This document shows positions 45,299 to 53,691 of a stretch of 64,000 bases of DNA, piece by piece. Positions within the stretch are counted from its first letter, which is position 1. Each line of letters starts with the position of its first letter. This DNA is from Hyphomicrobiales bacterium. GTDB lineage: Bacteria; Pseudomonadota; Alphaproteobacteria; Rhizobiales; Rhizobiaceae. The notes beneath the pieces are model-generated. The model worked only from the letters and a program-made list of their open reading frames with translations, had not been told where the DNA came from and searched no databases. Both the position numbers and the translations under genes were made by a program. The stretch lies in NCBI GenBank assembly GCA_900466475.1, contig UBMI01000022.1:1-64000 (forward strand), read 5' to 3'.

Positions 45299-45514
45299 GT
45301 GATCTACGAAAAGCGGAATGTTACCGATAGCGAAAAAGAACGGACTCGTTTCGAAAAGGAAGCGGCCGAAGCTCTCAACAGGCATTACCGGCGCCCGATC
45401 GCAATCTGGTTTTCCTGGCAGCCAGGCCAGAAGCCGAATACGATTGATCTGCGAGCCACTCCCCAAGTGCTAGAGCAGGCCGAAGGCCGGGGGCCAGTCA
45501 TCAGGGATCACTGA
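45299..45514 (+). CDS. Small protein of unknown function
   Basis: A 71-residue frame starting with GTG. A strong GGGGGAGG lies 7 bases upstream, which is the main support. The protein is charged at the start (EKRNVTDSEKERTRFEKEAAEALN) and ends with RATPQVLEQAEGRGPVIRDH; no family is recognised. It has no signal peptide. The 296 bp before it (45003-45298) show no other gene; TATATC at about 45270 may be part of its promoter. Confidence 0.6.
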   Translation: MIYEKRNVTDSEKERTRFEKEAAEALNRHYRRPIAIWFSWQPGQKPNTIDLRATPQVLEQAEGRGPVIRDH

Positions 45515-45810
45515 TTGTCGCTTTTGAAGTGCGCCGGGGTTGTGATAGCCAGGACGTCGCCGCCGCCAGTATCAGGCGACGCGCGATTTCGCAGGTGTGA
45601 TGCCTCTCCCTTAAACCCTCGAACGGTGGCCACGTCTAAGACTGACCGTCGATCGCGAGGCGACCGGGACATCGATGGCGTTCGGCTCTATCGGCCTCCG
45701 TCGAAGTATGTCTACGCCTTTCGGTTGAAAACCCGCGAAGCTCCTTCCTTCTGCCGATGACAATGCTAGAGTTTCGGTTGGTGACCCGGCTAACATCAGC
45801 AGAGTGGTGA

Positions 45811-46455
45811 ATGAAGGCTTTGCTTACAAAGGCCGCGGCGACGGTCATCGTACTGTTCGCACGCGCCGTCACGGCGGTCCGCGCCGTGTGGCCTGAGGGA
45901 GGGCTGCCCTCCCGCCCTTGTGTTTATTATGCCAACCACTCCAGCCACGGCGATTTCGTTCTGGTCTGGACGGTACTGCCGCCAAGGCTGCGGCATCGAG
46001 CCCGTCCGGTCGCAGGGGCTGAATACTGGCTGAAGTCCTGGCTCAATCGCTTCATCGGCAGCGATGTCTTCAACGCGGTGCTGATTGCGAGGGATCGGGA
46101 CAAGCGAACGGAAGATCCCGTCACGCAGATGGCCTCGGCCATCGATGCCGGTTCGTCCCTCATTCTCTTCCCGGAAGGTACGCGAAACCAGTCCGACGCA
46201 CGGCTCCTCCCGTTCAAAAGCGGCATCTTCCATCTGGCGATGGCGCGCCCTGATGTCGATCTCGTGCCAGTCTGGATCAGCAATCTCAACCGCGTCATGC
46301 CGAAAGGCGAGATCGTTCCGATACCGCTGATCTGCACGGTTACTTTCGGCAGCGCTTTGAGGATCGCACCGGGAGAAGAGAAGGATGTTTTTCTTGAACG
46401 GATGCAGGCCGCTCTGCTGGCCCTGTGTCCGAACACTGTAGGCGGTGGGGAATGA
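45811..46455 (+). CDS. PlsC-like 1-acyl-glycerol-3-phosphate acyltransferase
   Basis: A 214-residue acyltransferase with an N-terminal hydrophobic helix, the catalytic H43-X4-D48 in NHSSHGD and the acceptor-binding FPEGTR (about 120-125). It would acylate lysophosphatidate or a related glycerolipid at the inner membrane. It is the first of four genes with 1-4 bp overlaps. The region before it (45515-45810) has only an unsupported open frame. Confidence 0.88.
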   Translation: MKALLTKAAATVIVLFARAVTAVRAVWPEGGLPSRPCVYYANHSSHGDFVLVWTVLPPRLRHRARPVAGAEYWLKSWLNRFIGSDVFNAVLIARDRDKRTEDPVTQMASAIDAGSSLILFPEGTRNQSDARLLPFKSGIFHLAMARPDVDLVPVWISNLNRVMPKGEIVPIPLICTVTFGSALRIAPGEEKDVFLERMQAALLALCPNTVGGGE

Positions 46456-47399
46456 GTGGCGCGAACTCCGATCTTATGACGCTTGTAGCCGGGATCTTCG
46501 GCGTGCTCATTGTTGCGTCAGTCATCGGTTACATATTGCAGCAACGCTTCTCGCCGAACGGCTCGAATGCGGCTGTCGAAAACCTAAACGCGCGGATCAA
46601 GGCGTGGTGGGTCATGGTCATCCTGATCGGCATCGCTTTCATGGCGGGCCGTATCGGCGTATTGATCCTGTTTGGCTTTTGTTCGTTCGCAGCACTTCGC
46701 GAATTCGTAACCCTCATCAATACAAAAAGGGCGGATCACTGGGCGCTTGCGGCAGCCTTTTTCGTTGTCGTTCCGATCCAGTATTTTCTGCTCTGGGCCG
46801 AGCAATACGGCATATTTTCAATCTTCATCCCGGTCTACGCCTTCCTGCTGATGCCGATCATCTCGGTATTGCGAGGCGATACGGAGCGCTTTCTCGTCCG
46901 CATCGCGGAAGTCCAGTGGGCCTTGATGATCTGTGTCTTCTGCGCGTCCCATGTGCCAGCTCTGCTGACCTTGAAGATACCGGGATATGAGGGCCGCAAT
47001 GTGCTGTTGATCGCCTTCCTGGTGATCGTCGTCCAGCTCAGCGATGTCCTGCAATATGTCTGGGGCAAACTGTTCGGACGCACAAAGATTGCGCCAAGAC
47101 TGTCACCATCGAAAACGGTCGAGGGCTTTGTGGGCGGTGTCATCAGTGCGACGCTGATTGGAACGGGCCTCTGGTGGATTACTCCATTTGCACCGCTTCA
47201 GGCCGGTCTTCTCGCCCTGGTCATCACGCTGATGGGCTTCTTCGGCGGCCTGGTGATGTCCGCGATCAAACGGGACCGCGGCGTCAAGGATTGGGGCAAT
47301 CTCATCGAAGGCCACGGCGGATTGATCGACAGGCTTGATTCCGTCGTCTTCTCTGCGCCCATCTTCTTCCATCTTACCCGCTACTGGTGGTCCCTCTGA
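46452..47399 (+). CDS. CdsA-like phosphatidate cytidylyltransferase
   Basis: A 315-residue membrane protein with about eight helices and the CdsA signature near the C-terminus (SAIKRDRGVKDWGNLIEGHGG, then LIDRLDSV). It makes CDP-diacylglycerol from CTP and phosphatidate. ATG at 46452 overlaps the acyltransferase stop (ATGA). The housekeeping cdsA of rhizobia normally lies in the uppS-cdsA-dxr region, so this is likely a second, specialised copy. Confidence 0.88.
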   Translation: MSGANSDLMTLVAGIFGVLIVASVIGYILQQRFSPNGSNAAVENLNARIKAWWVMVILIGIAFMAGRIGVLILFGFCSFAALREFVTLINTKRADHWALAAAFFVVVPIQYFLLWAEQYGIFSIFIPVYAFLLMPIISVLRGDTERFLVRIAEVQWALMICVFCASHVPALLTLKIPGYEGRNVLLIAFLVIVVQLSDVLQYVWGKLFGRTKIAPRLSPSKTVEGFVGGVISATLIGTGLWWITPFAPLQAGLLALVITLMGFFGGLVMSAIKRDRGVKDWGNLIEGHGGLIDRLDSVVFSAPIFFHLTRYWWSL

Positions 47400-47794
47400 T
47401 GCCTGTTTTGCTGCAACGTCTTCTGCGCAGCGGAGTGGTGCACGTCCTGTTTGCCTTTCTGGCGATGGGCAGCTGGGCCGTCTTCGCCAATCGCACCCAC
47501 GCCATGCCGGCGCCGCTCTATGCCGGTCTCGTGCAGGGGACGATTTCCGCCGCCCTGACGCTTTTCCTGAAATCGGTGATCGACTGGATTTCCGTCCGCT
47601 TCAGCGGTCCAGCACGATTTTGGGCACCGCCGCTGATTGCCTGCCTTGGCTCTGCCAGCACTCTTGTGGTGATCCATGCGGCGAGCGGTACGCCGGAAAT
47701 ACTTCGGACCATCGCGCTGCCGTTGCTTGTATCGACGACTTATGCCGCGATCTACAATTATTCGATCTCCGCAAGACGAGGATTCGACGCATGA
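47399..47794 (+). CDS. Membrane protein of unknown function in the phospholipid operon
   Basis: A 131-residue protein with about four hydrophobic helices (VVHVLFAFLAMGSWAVF, APLYAGLVQGTISAALTLF, APPLIACLGSASTLVVIHA, TIALPLLVSTTYAAIYNY). The start codon shares one base with the CdsA-like stop (TGATG) and the stop overlaps the next gene by 4 bp. It may help transport or anchor the pathway; no family was recognised. Confidence 0.8.
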   Translation: MPVLLQRLLRSGVVHVLFAFLAMGSWAVFANRTHAMPAPLYAGLVQGTISAALTLFLKSVIDWISVRFSGPARFWAPPLIACLGSASTLVVIHAASGTPEILRTIALPLLVSTTYAAIYNYSISARRGFDA

Positions 47795-48432
47795 TGGAGA
47801 CAGCAGACAGGAGGCCGCTAGCAAGCCGCAATACCCGATGGGCGGGCGCCATCGCCCGATGGATGGCCGCACGCGCAATCACGCCGAACCAGATCTCGCA
47901 AGCCAGTATGCTCGCTGCGGCAATTGCCGGCAGCACTTTCTATCTGGCGGGACAGACAACAGGCTTGCCGCGTGCGGGCTACCTGCTCCTTGCTGTTCTG
48001 TTCTGCCAGGCGCGCCTCCTTTGCAACCTGTTCGACGGCATGGTGGCGGTCGAAGGCGGAAAGGGAGAGGCTGACGGTCCTTTCTGGAACGAATTCCCGG
48101 ATCGCATCGCCGACCTGATGATATTCGCCGGCGTTGGCTATGGCATCGGGATGCCGGGGTTGGGCTGGGCCGCCGGCGCTTTCTCCGTGCTGACAGCCTA
48201 TGTCCGGGAACTCGGCCGCGCCACCGGCAATCCCAGCGACTTCTCCGGCCCGATGGCAAAGCAGCATCGAATGGCAACGATCACGGTGGCGGGATTGGCA
48301 TCCCTTCTCGAGCCGTTATGGGGCTGGCAGAACCAGATTCTGACCATCGGTCTCTGCGTCGTCGCGGCGGGAGCAGCCCTTACAGCGATCCGCCGCTCGA
48401 GGACATTGATAACCCGTCTCAAGCTTCGCTGA
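47791..48432 (+). CDS. CDP-alcohol phosphatidyltransferase with variant motif
   Basis: A 213-residue membrane enzyme. The family motif DGx2ARx8Gx3Dx3D appears as D82-G83-x2-A86-V87-x8-G96-x3-N100-x3-D104, so Arg is Val and the third Asp is Asn. D104 would be the general base and remains. It would transfer a phosphatidyl group from CDP-diacylglycerol to an alcohol that cannot be named. The start ATG at 47791 overlaps the previous stop; the longer frame is an artefact. Its 3' end overlaps the convergent ornithine cyclodeaminase gene by 14 bp. Confidence 0.88.
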   Translation: MMETADRRPLASRNTRWAGAIARWMAARAITPNQISQASMLAAAIAGSTFYLAGQTTGLPRAGYLLLAVLFCQARLLCNLFDGMVAVEGGKGEADGPFWNEFPDRIADLMIFAGVGYGIGMPGLGWAAGAFSVLTAYVRELGRATGNPSDFSGPMAKQHRMATITVAGLASLLEPLWGWQNQILTIGLCVVAAGAALTAIRRSRTLITRLKLR

Positions 48433-49393
48433 TGGTGCTCTTTGGGTCGACACCCTTCGTGTATGTGTGATGCAGAAAAGCAGCACATGCGAGGTCCTGG
48501 ACTATGGAGCCGAGTGATTTGTAGATTGTCACATCGGCCTTGCTTACCCTGCCCTGCGACGCGCCGGCAAACACTGCTCCTATCTCCGCAAGAACATCGA
48601 TTTCGGAAACAAGTCCGGCCGCCTTTGCCCTCAGGAATTCAGCGCCTTGCGTGATGACGCCTTCTCGATGGTCAGGAAAAAACCGTGCTCGCTTGACAAG
48701 CATTTCGTCGATCTCGGCCGGTCCAGCGTAGCTGGATCCAACGACATTGACATGCGCCCCATCACGAACATCTGCAGAAAAGAGGATCGGATCCTGGGCC
48801 GATGTTGTCGTGCAGATTATATCCGCCGTTTCAACCGCAGCCCTCGGGCTTGTTGCGACTTCTGTAGAAATGTCAATTTCCTGGCGAATACGTTCACAAA
48901 GATCTTGCGCCTTTTCCCGCGATCGTCCCCATATCGCAATGTGCTCAAGTTCACGAACATGCGGGACTGCGAGAGCGTGCTGCCACGCTTGCTCTCCCGT
49001 GCCGAGGATCGCAAGCCGTTTGGCGTCTGCGCGAGCCAATATGTCCGTTGCCGCGGCGGAAGCGCAGGCGGTTCTTATCGCGGTGACCGCACCTGCATCG
49101 ACTAAACAGGTCGGCGCCCCAGTGCTTCTGTCGAAGAGCAGGATGGCTCCTTGATGCGATCGACCATGTGCTGCCGCGGATGGGAAGACGCTGACGAGTT
49201 TCGCACCGAACCCCGCGCCATCCAGGACACCTGACATAACGCCGAATAGATCACCGTTGCCGAGATCGATGACGTTGCGAAGAGGCTGCCGGGATTGTCC
49301 CGTCGACAGTCTGATCATGGCCTCTCGCATGAGAGAAATGCAGCTCTGGCGTCCTAATCTGTTTGCCACTTCTTCGGGGCCGATCACGATCAA
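48419..49393 (-). CDS. Ornithine cyclodeaminase/mu-crystallin family protein
   Basis: A 324-residue NAD-dependent protein: SRQPLRNVIDLGNGDLFGVMSG, TAIRTACASAAATDILARADAKRLAILGTGEQAWQH, and VNVVGSSYAGPAEIDEMLV. Members act as ornithine cyclodeaminases, alanine dehydrogenases or ketimine reductases. TTG at 49393 (reading LIVIGPEEVANRL) is preferred, since AAGGA lies 7 bases upstream and family proteins start near this point; ATG at 49432 is the alternative. It stands alone. Confidence 0.87.
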   Translation of the reverse strand: MIVIGPEEVANRLGRQSCISLMREAMIRLSTGQSRQPLRNVIDLGNGDLFGVMSGVLDGAGFGAKLVSVFPSAAAHGRSHQGAILLFDRSTGAPTCLVDAGAVTAIRTACASAAATDILARADAKRLAILGTGEQAWQHALAVPHVRELEHIAIWGRSREKAQDLCERIRQEIDISTEVATSPRAAVETADIICTTTSAQDPILFSADVRDGAHVNVVGSSYAGPAEIDEMLVKRARFFPDHREGVITQGAEFLRAKAAGLVSEIDVLAEIGAVFAGASQGRVSKADVTIYKSLGSIVQDLACAAFLHHTYTKGVDPKSTISEA

Positions 49394-49612
49394 GGTTCGT
49401 TCCTTCCTTTTCTTAAGCGCAGCCGACATCATTGATGTGGGTCGGCAGTTTCAAGCCGTTGATTAAATTCCGGAGAGGTTAGGCAAAATTACCGATTGAA
49501 CGATCTTTTCAGCTCGAGACGAGATATAGAACAGGAGCACCAAAGGCTCAGCAGGAAGTGCGGAGGCGAACGTCATCCGCCCGCGCGATCGCAGCAATGT
49601 TCTCGGTGCCGT

Positions 49613-50392
49613 TTACTCAGTCGCGCTCTCGATCGCCGCGGCGAGCCCATCAGCGTCAGTCAGGAACGGCAGGTGGCCCGCTTGCAGCGTCACAGTGCGG
49701 CGCACCGCCATGCTGCCAACCATCCTGGCCTGGAAGGCGGGACTGATAACCTGATCCGCGCTGGTATGGACGTAGACCTTATCGACCTTCCCGAACCGGC
49801 TGTTCGTGAGGCGCACGGGGGTCACCAACGGAACCACGGGCTCGTCGAGGATGAGGCCCGGCAGCTTCTCCTTCAGAGGCGCCGGACCGTCATTGGCAAA
49901 CAGTTCGGCACGCGCCGAGTATTCGACCACGGCAATCCCCTTTTCCTGGTCGATCCTCAGATGCGGCCCGATCTTGGCGTCGTGATCCTGCTGGGCCAGC
50001 GACAGGAGCGAGTCCCCGTCATGCGGGAGGTAAGCGGCGACAAAGACCAGTGTCTTGATCTTCTCTGACGCCCGCTCGGCGGCAGCAGCGATGACGATGC
50101 CGGCGAAACTGTGGCCGACCAAAATCACGGGACGATTGGCATTGGCAAGCGCAATGAGCACCGTATCGCGGTATAGATCGAGACTGACCGCGTCAGGGGT
50201 CATCGGGTTTGACGGTCGACCAGGCAAATCGATTGTCAGAACCTCATGACCGGCGGCCTGCAGCTTGGCTGCGACATGCCCCCAAACAAAGCCGCTGGCG
50301 AAAGCGCCGTGAACGAGAATGACGGGCGGCTTTTCTGCAGCCATGGCGGAGGCGTTTGAAGTAGAGTTTGGTACAGAGTTTCCGGCGGTCAT
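49613..50392 (-). CDS. Alpha/beta hydrolase (cytosolic relative of the gene at 34434)
   Basis: A 259-residue alpha/beta hydrolase: PVILVHGAFASGFVWGHVAAKL, nucleophile S95 in GHSFAG, late TSADQVISP and QAGHLPFLTDADGLA with the catalytic His. ATG at 50392 has AAGGA 8 bases upstream; the longer frame overlaps the divergent AraC gene. No signal peptide. It diverges from the AraC-type gene, its likely regulator. Confidence 0.88.
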   Translation of the reverse strand: MTAGNSVPNSTSNASAMAAEKPPVILVHGAFASGFVWGHVAAKLQAAGHEVLTIDLPGRPSNPMTPDAVSLDLYRDTVLIALANANRPVILVGHSFAGIVIAAAAERASEKIKTLVFVAAYLPHDGDSLLSLAQQDHDAKIGPHLRIDQEKGIAVVEYSARAELFANDGPAPLKEKLPGLILDEPVVPLVTPVRLTNSRFGKVDKVYVHTSADQVISPAFQARMVGSMAVRRTVTLQAGHLPFLTDADGLAAAIESATE

Positions 50393-50529
50393 TTCATTGT
50401 TCCTTCGCATTTTTGCTGGTAATTTCAGCGGCAGTCGACAGGCAAAAACTAGGGGAAAGCCGGAGGTCGGGATATGCCACTGCTTCCGAAATACATGATG
50501 GATCGTCCGGAATGACGCAGGACTTTGGG

Positions 50530-51462
50530 ATGTCGGCGGCACGCAATGACGTGCTGTCAGAGGTGTTGAAGCTGATCCGTCTACGCGGTGAGTTGGTTTA
50601 CAGCGCTTTTCTCGGAGAACCGTGGGGGCTGCAGTTTCAGCCCGGACCCGCACACTTTTATTTCATTGAGACGGGTCAGGTCTTGGTAACACCGGCCGGC
50701 GAGAGGCCAACGCGGGTCAATCAGGGCGATCTTGTCTTGTTGCCATTGGGAAAAGGCCACGTGATCACCGACGCCCTGGGTTCACCGGCGGAGAATATCG
50801 GCTTGGTCGCGGCCGAACATTTCGATCGAGACGAGTTGGTACTGCGACATGGCGGTGACGGGCCAGTCAGCCAACTGGTCGGAGGCTTTTTCAGCTTCGA
50901 GGGAAGCCAGCTTCCCGCGGTCATGTCCGCGCTTCCGGCCTTGATTCACATCCCTCGCGGCGACGCCGGAACACCGCCATGGCTCGCAGCCATATCGCGT
51001 TTCCTGGTCGCGGAGGCACGGCAACCTGATCCAGGCTCGTCCCTGATGATTTCCCGCCTGATCGACCTCCTGGTCATTCGTACCTTGCGCAGTTGGGCAG
51101 CAATCGAGGCCAACCACATGGGATGGCTTGGAGGGTTGGGCGAGGAGCGAATTGGACGGGTCCTCAACGCCATGCACGCTGATCCCTTCCGGCGCTGGAC
51201 CGTGCAGTCGCTTGCCGAGATCGCAAGAATGTCCCGCTCCATTTTTGCAGAGCGATTTACCGCCGCGGTCGGCGAGCCGCCTCTGCGTTACCTGTCGCGA
51301 TGGCGTCTCACAATAGCCGCCGACTTGCTCCGCAGCGGCGGATTGAAAGTAACCGAGGCGGCCTATCGCTGCGGATATGCGTCGGATGCGGCGTTCAGCC
51401 GTGCGTTCAAGGCCCATTTCGGCTATGCGCCGAGCGAGGCCAAGAACCGCCAATTGCCGTGA
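50530..51462 (+). CDS. AraC-family regulator with cupin-type sensor
   Basis: A 310-residue paralogue of the regulator at 37804: a cupin-like sensor (FYFIETGQVLVTPAGERPTRVNQGDLVLLPLGKGHVI) and two helix-turn-helix motifs (WTVQSLAEIARMSRSIFAERFTAAVGEPPLRYLSRWR and VTEAAYRCGYASDAAFSRAFKAHFG). ATG at 50530 has AGGA 7 bases upstream; ATG at 50512 is possible. It probably controls the divergent hydrolase. Confidence 0.9.
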   Translation: MSAARNDVLSEVLKLIRLRGELVYSAFLGEPWGLQFQPGPAHFYFIETGQVLVTPAGERPTRVNQGDLVLLPLGKGHVITDALGSPAENIGLVAAEHFDRDELVLRHGGDGPVSQLVGGFFSFEGSQLPAVMSALPALIHIPRGDAGTPPWLAAISRFLVAEARQPDPGSSLMISRLIDLLVIRTLRSWAAIEANHMGWLGGLGEERIGRVLNAMHADPFRRWTVQSLAEIARMSRSIFAERFTAAVGEPPLRYLSRWRLTIAADLLRSGGLKVTEAAYRCGYASDAAFSRAFKAHFGYAPSEAKNRQLP

Positions 51463-51724
51463 GTGTCATCGAGCGCAGTACGTAGCCTGCAGCTTACGAA
51501 TGCAAGATCCGGGCTGGATGCGAATTAAAACTCTGCCGGGACAACGTCTGAGCCTGTCCGTCTGGTGACAGTTGGAAATTTGATAGATACCCTACTCCTG
51601 CCCTAGCTCCTTGAACTATATCCGCCGGGTTCGCAACGGTGATATCTTGGCGAGACTGCGAGGAGCCTGGCTTGATGATGGAGCCTAAATGACTTCATCG
51701 CTCCCGAAGTGAGAGGATCTCGTC

Positions 51725-52606
51725 ATGCTGAATTCCAAAACATTGTTCGTGGCTTCGTCTCTGGCGTTGGCGATCACGGGATCCGCCTCCGCGCAAATGC
51801 CTCCGCAGCAGCCGGACTCGAAAGCCTTCAAGATTGGCTCCCTCGATCTGGTTTCGTTGCACGACGCCCAGTTCGTACTGCCCAATGACGGCAAGATCTT
51901 CGGTATTGGACACTCCCCGGAGGAAATTGGTGAAGTACTAAAGGCGTCAGGTGCGCCGACCGATACCGTGACGCTGAGCGTAGATGCGTTGTTGGTGAAA
52001 GAGCCAGAGCGCGTGATCCTGATCGATACCGGGGTCGGTGGAGCGCTGCAGCAGTCCCTCGCTCAGGCAGGCACCAAACCGGAAGAGGTTACCGACATTC
52101 TGATCACCCATTCACATCCCGATCACATGGGCGGCCTCGTTAAGGACGGCAAGCTGGCCTTCCCCAAGGCAGCAATCCGCATGTCGTCGGCGGAATGGGA
52201 GTTTGCCAGGAAGAACGCCCAGCTTGAGGACGTCGTCAAGGTGATCGAAGGAAATGTGAAGACGTTCAATCCGGGCGTGGAGGTCGTGCCGCAGATAACT
52301 TCGGTCGGCTTGAAAGGCCACACACCGGGCCATGTCGGTTATGAAATCGTATCCGGCAAGGAGAAGCTGCTGGACATTGGTGACACGGTGCACAGCTCGA
52401 TCATCTCGCTTGTAAAACCGGAATGGCTCGTTGGGTTCGACAATGACGAAAAGGGCGGCGAGAAGAACCGCATCGACACCTTGAAGAAACTAGCGAAGGA
52501 CAAGGAACTCGTCTTCACGCCGCACTTCCCCTTCCCGGGCGTCGGTCGCATCGCAGCCGACGGCGATCACTTCTCGTGGCAGCCAAGCGTTCCGACAGCG
52601 AAGTAA
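51725..52606 (+). CDS. Exported MBL-fold metallo-hydrolase
   Basis: A 293-residue protein with signal peptide (MLNSKTLFVASSLALAITGS, then ASA before QM). Metal motif H129-S-H131-P-D133-H134, the Asp of LIDTGVGG, the His of GLKGHTPGHVGYE, the Asp in DIGDTVHSS and the His of FTPHFPFPGVG fit a dinuclear metallo-beta-lactamase fold. It resembles quorum-quenching lactonase-like and other periplasmic hydrolases; the substrate is unknown. GAGG lies 8 bases before the ATG. It is preceded by a 262-bp non-coding gap. Confidence 0.9.
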   Translation: MLNSKTLFVASSLALAITGSASAQMPPQQPDSKAFKIGSLDLVSLHDAQFVLPNDGKIFGIGHSPEEIGEVLKASGAPTDTVTLSVDALLVKEPERVILIDTGVGGALQQSLAQAGTKPEEVTDILITHSHPDHMGGLVKDGKLAFPKAAIRMSSAEWEFARKNAQLEDVVKVIEGNVKTFNPGVEVVPQITSVGLKGHTPGHVGYEIVSGKEKLLDIGDTVHSSIISLVKPEWLVGFDNDEKGGEKNRIDTLKKLAKDKELVFTPHFPFPGVGRIAADGDHFSWQPSVPTAK

Positions 52607-52703
52607 TCGCCCGGTCCGGAACGAAAGGCAGTTTGAGAAGCGGAGCATCGATCTTGGCAATCTCGAGCCGGGTGTCTGGCGCGAATTTGCCTGTGAACAA
52701 ACT

Positions 52704-53444
52704 ATGCGAAAAGTTGTAATTTCCCGCGATCCGGGTAATTCGTTGGAAAGTATTCAATCTGAGAAATATTCATTTTGTTCAGATACAACTAGATCAGGAC
52801 GAACATCTTTGAGCAAAGAAATTCCCAGCATCAATGATCTGGCACATCAATTTTATCGGGATCATAAGAAGGTTCTTGATCTGCTCGCGAAACCGAGCCC
52901 TGCGCTTGGCTTTGATGTCGCGGCTCAAAGATTGTTCGGCAAAAAGCCCGAGCGAAAGCAGGTGCTCGCAACTGTTGTCGGTCAATTCGTCTACTGTCGA
53001 ATGGAAAAGAACCAGGTAACCTTCCTACCGGCTGACTGGAAGGACAAACTGGACAACATGCAAAGCATTTGGACAGGCTGTGAGAACTGGTGGCTTGGAT
53101 ACCCGCTCATCACCTATCTGTCGACAAGGTCCGGCAAGAACGGTGCTGACGGCGAGCTGCATCTCAATATCGAGCTGGGCCCGCTTTCGGACCACCGGCT
53201 TCGAAAAGGAATTATCGCTACTCTCGCAGCGGAAGCATCCGCGAAAGGCCTGAAACGGATCGGGTTTCCGGCCGGAGCGGCCGACAACGGCCGGCTATAC
53301 TCCCGGTTCCTGCAGAAAAGCTCGGTTTCGCTCGATGATTCTTACAACGCGCATGAGGTCGAACATAAAATGCGCCATCTCCTTGTTGAATTCGAACCAG
53401 AATTCGATTTTGTCGCAAACGTCATCCCGCGGTTCCCCATTTAA
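52704..53444 (+). CDS. Protein of unknown function
   Basis: A 246-residue frame. A start at TTG 52809 (LSKEIPSINDLAHQFYRDHKK) with AGGA 9 bases upstream is as likely as ATG 52704, whose upstream part is AT-rich and poorly protein-like. The protein has no signal peptide or membrane helix. Notable stretches are IWTGCENWWLGYPLITYLSTR, LNIELGPLSDHRLRKGIIATL and FPAGAADNGRLYSRFLQK. No family is recognised. It precedes the orphan flagellin gene by 247 bp. Confidence 0.6.
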   Translation: MRKVVISRDPGNSLESIQSEKYSFCSDTTRSGRTSLSKEIPSINDLAHQFYRDHKKVLDLLAKPSPALGFDVAAQRLFGKKPERKQVLATVVGQFVYCRMEKNQVTFLPADWKDKLDNMQSIWTGCENWWLGYPLITYLSTRSGKNGADGELHLNIELGPLSDHRLRKGIIATLAAEASAKGLKRIGFPAGAADNGRLYSRFLQKSSVSLDDSYNAHEVEHKMRHLLVEFEPEFDFVANVIPRFPI

Positions 53445-53628
53445 GAAACCACTATCTCCCGTTAGCTTGCCGTTAACCTTCTCGGGTGCAAATGCGTTAA
53501 CGATAATTCGCGGGACGATTGAAATCGCAACCCACAGTAATGAGTTTCGACCCTCAAGGTCTATGCGTAACGGTCTCGCCATGATGACGAGCACCCCCAG
53601 TGGTTAACCGTTGAAGTGTTCCGACATC

Positions 53629-53670
53629 GCTAGCAGCCTGCGCCGGACCGGCTGAAGTCCGGGGGCTAGC
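53629..53670 (+). promoter_or_regulatory. Leader hairpin upstream of the flagellin gene
   Basis: The outer arms GCTAGC (53629-53634 and 53665-53670) and inner arms CCGGAC/GTCCGG (53643-53648 and 53657-53662) form a two-part stem that ends 21 bases before the GTG start. It may control translation or mRNA stability, as flagellin leaders do in Caulobacter. Confidence 0.45.
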
Positions 53671-53691
53671 CTATTCCCACGGGGCTTTAAC

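Noticed and set aside
45515-45760. 81-residue plus-strand frame
   Set aside because: No family, no good start site, composition like non-coding DNA.
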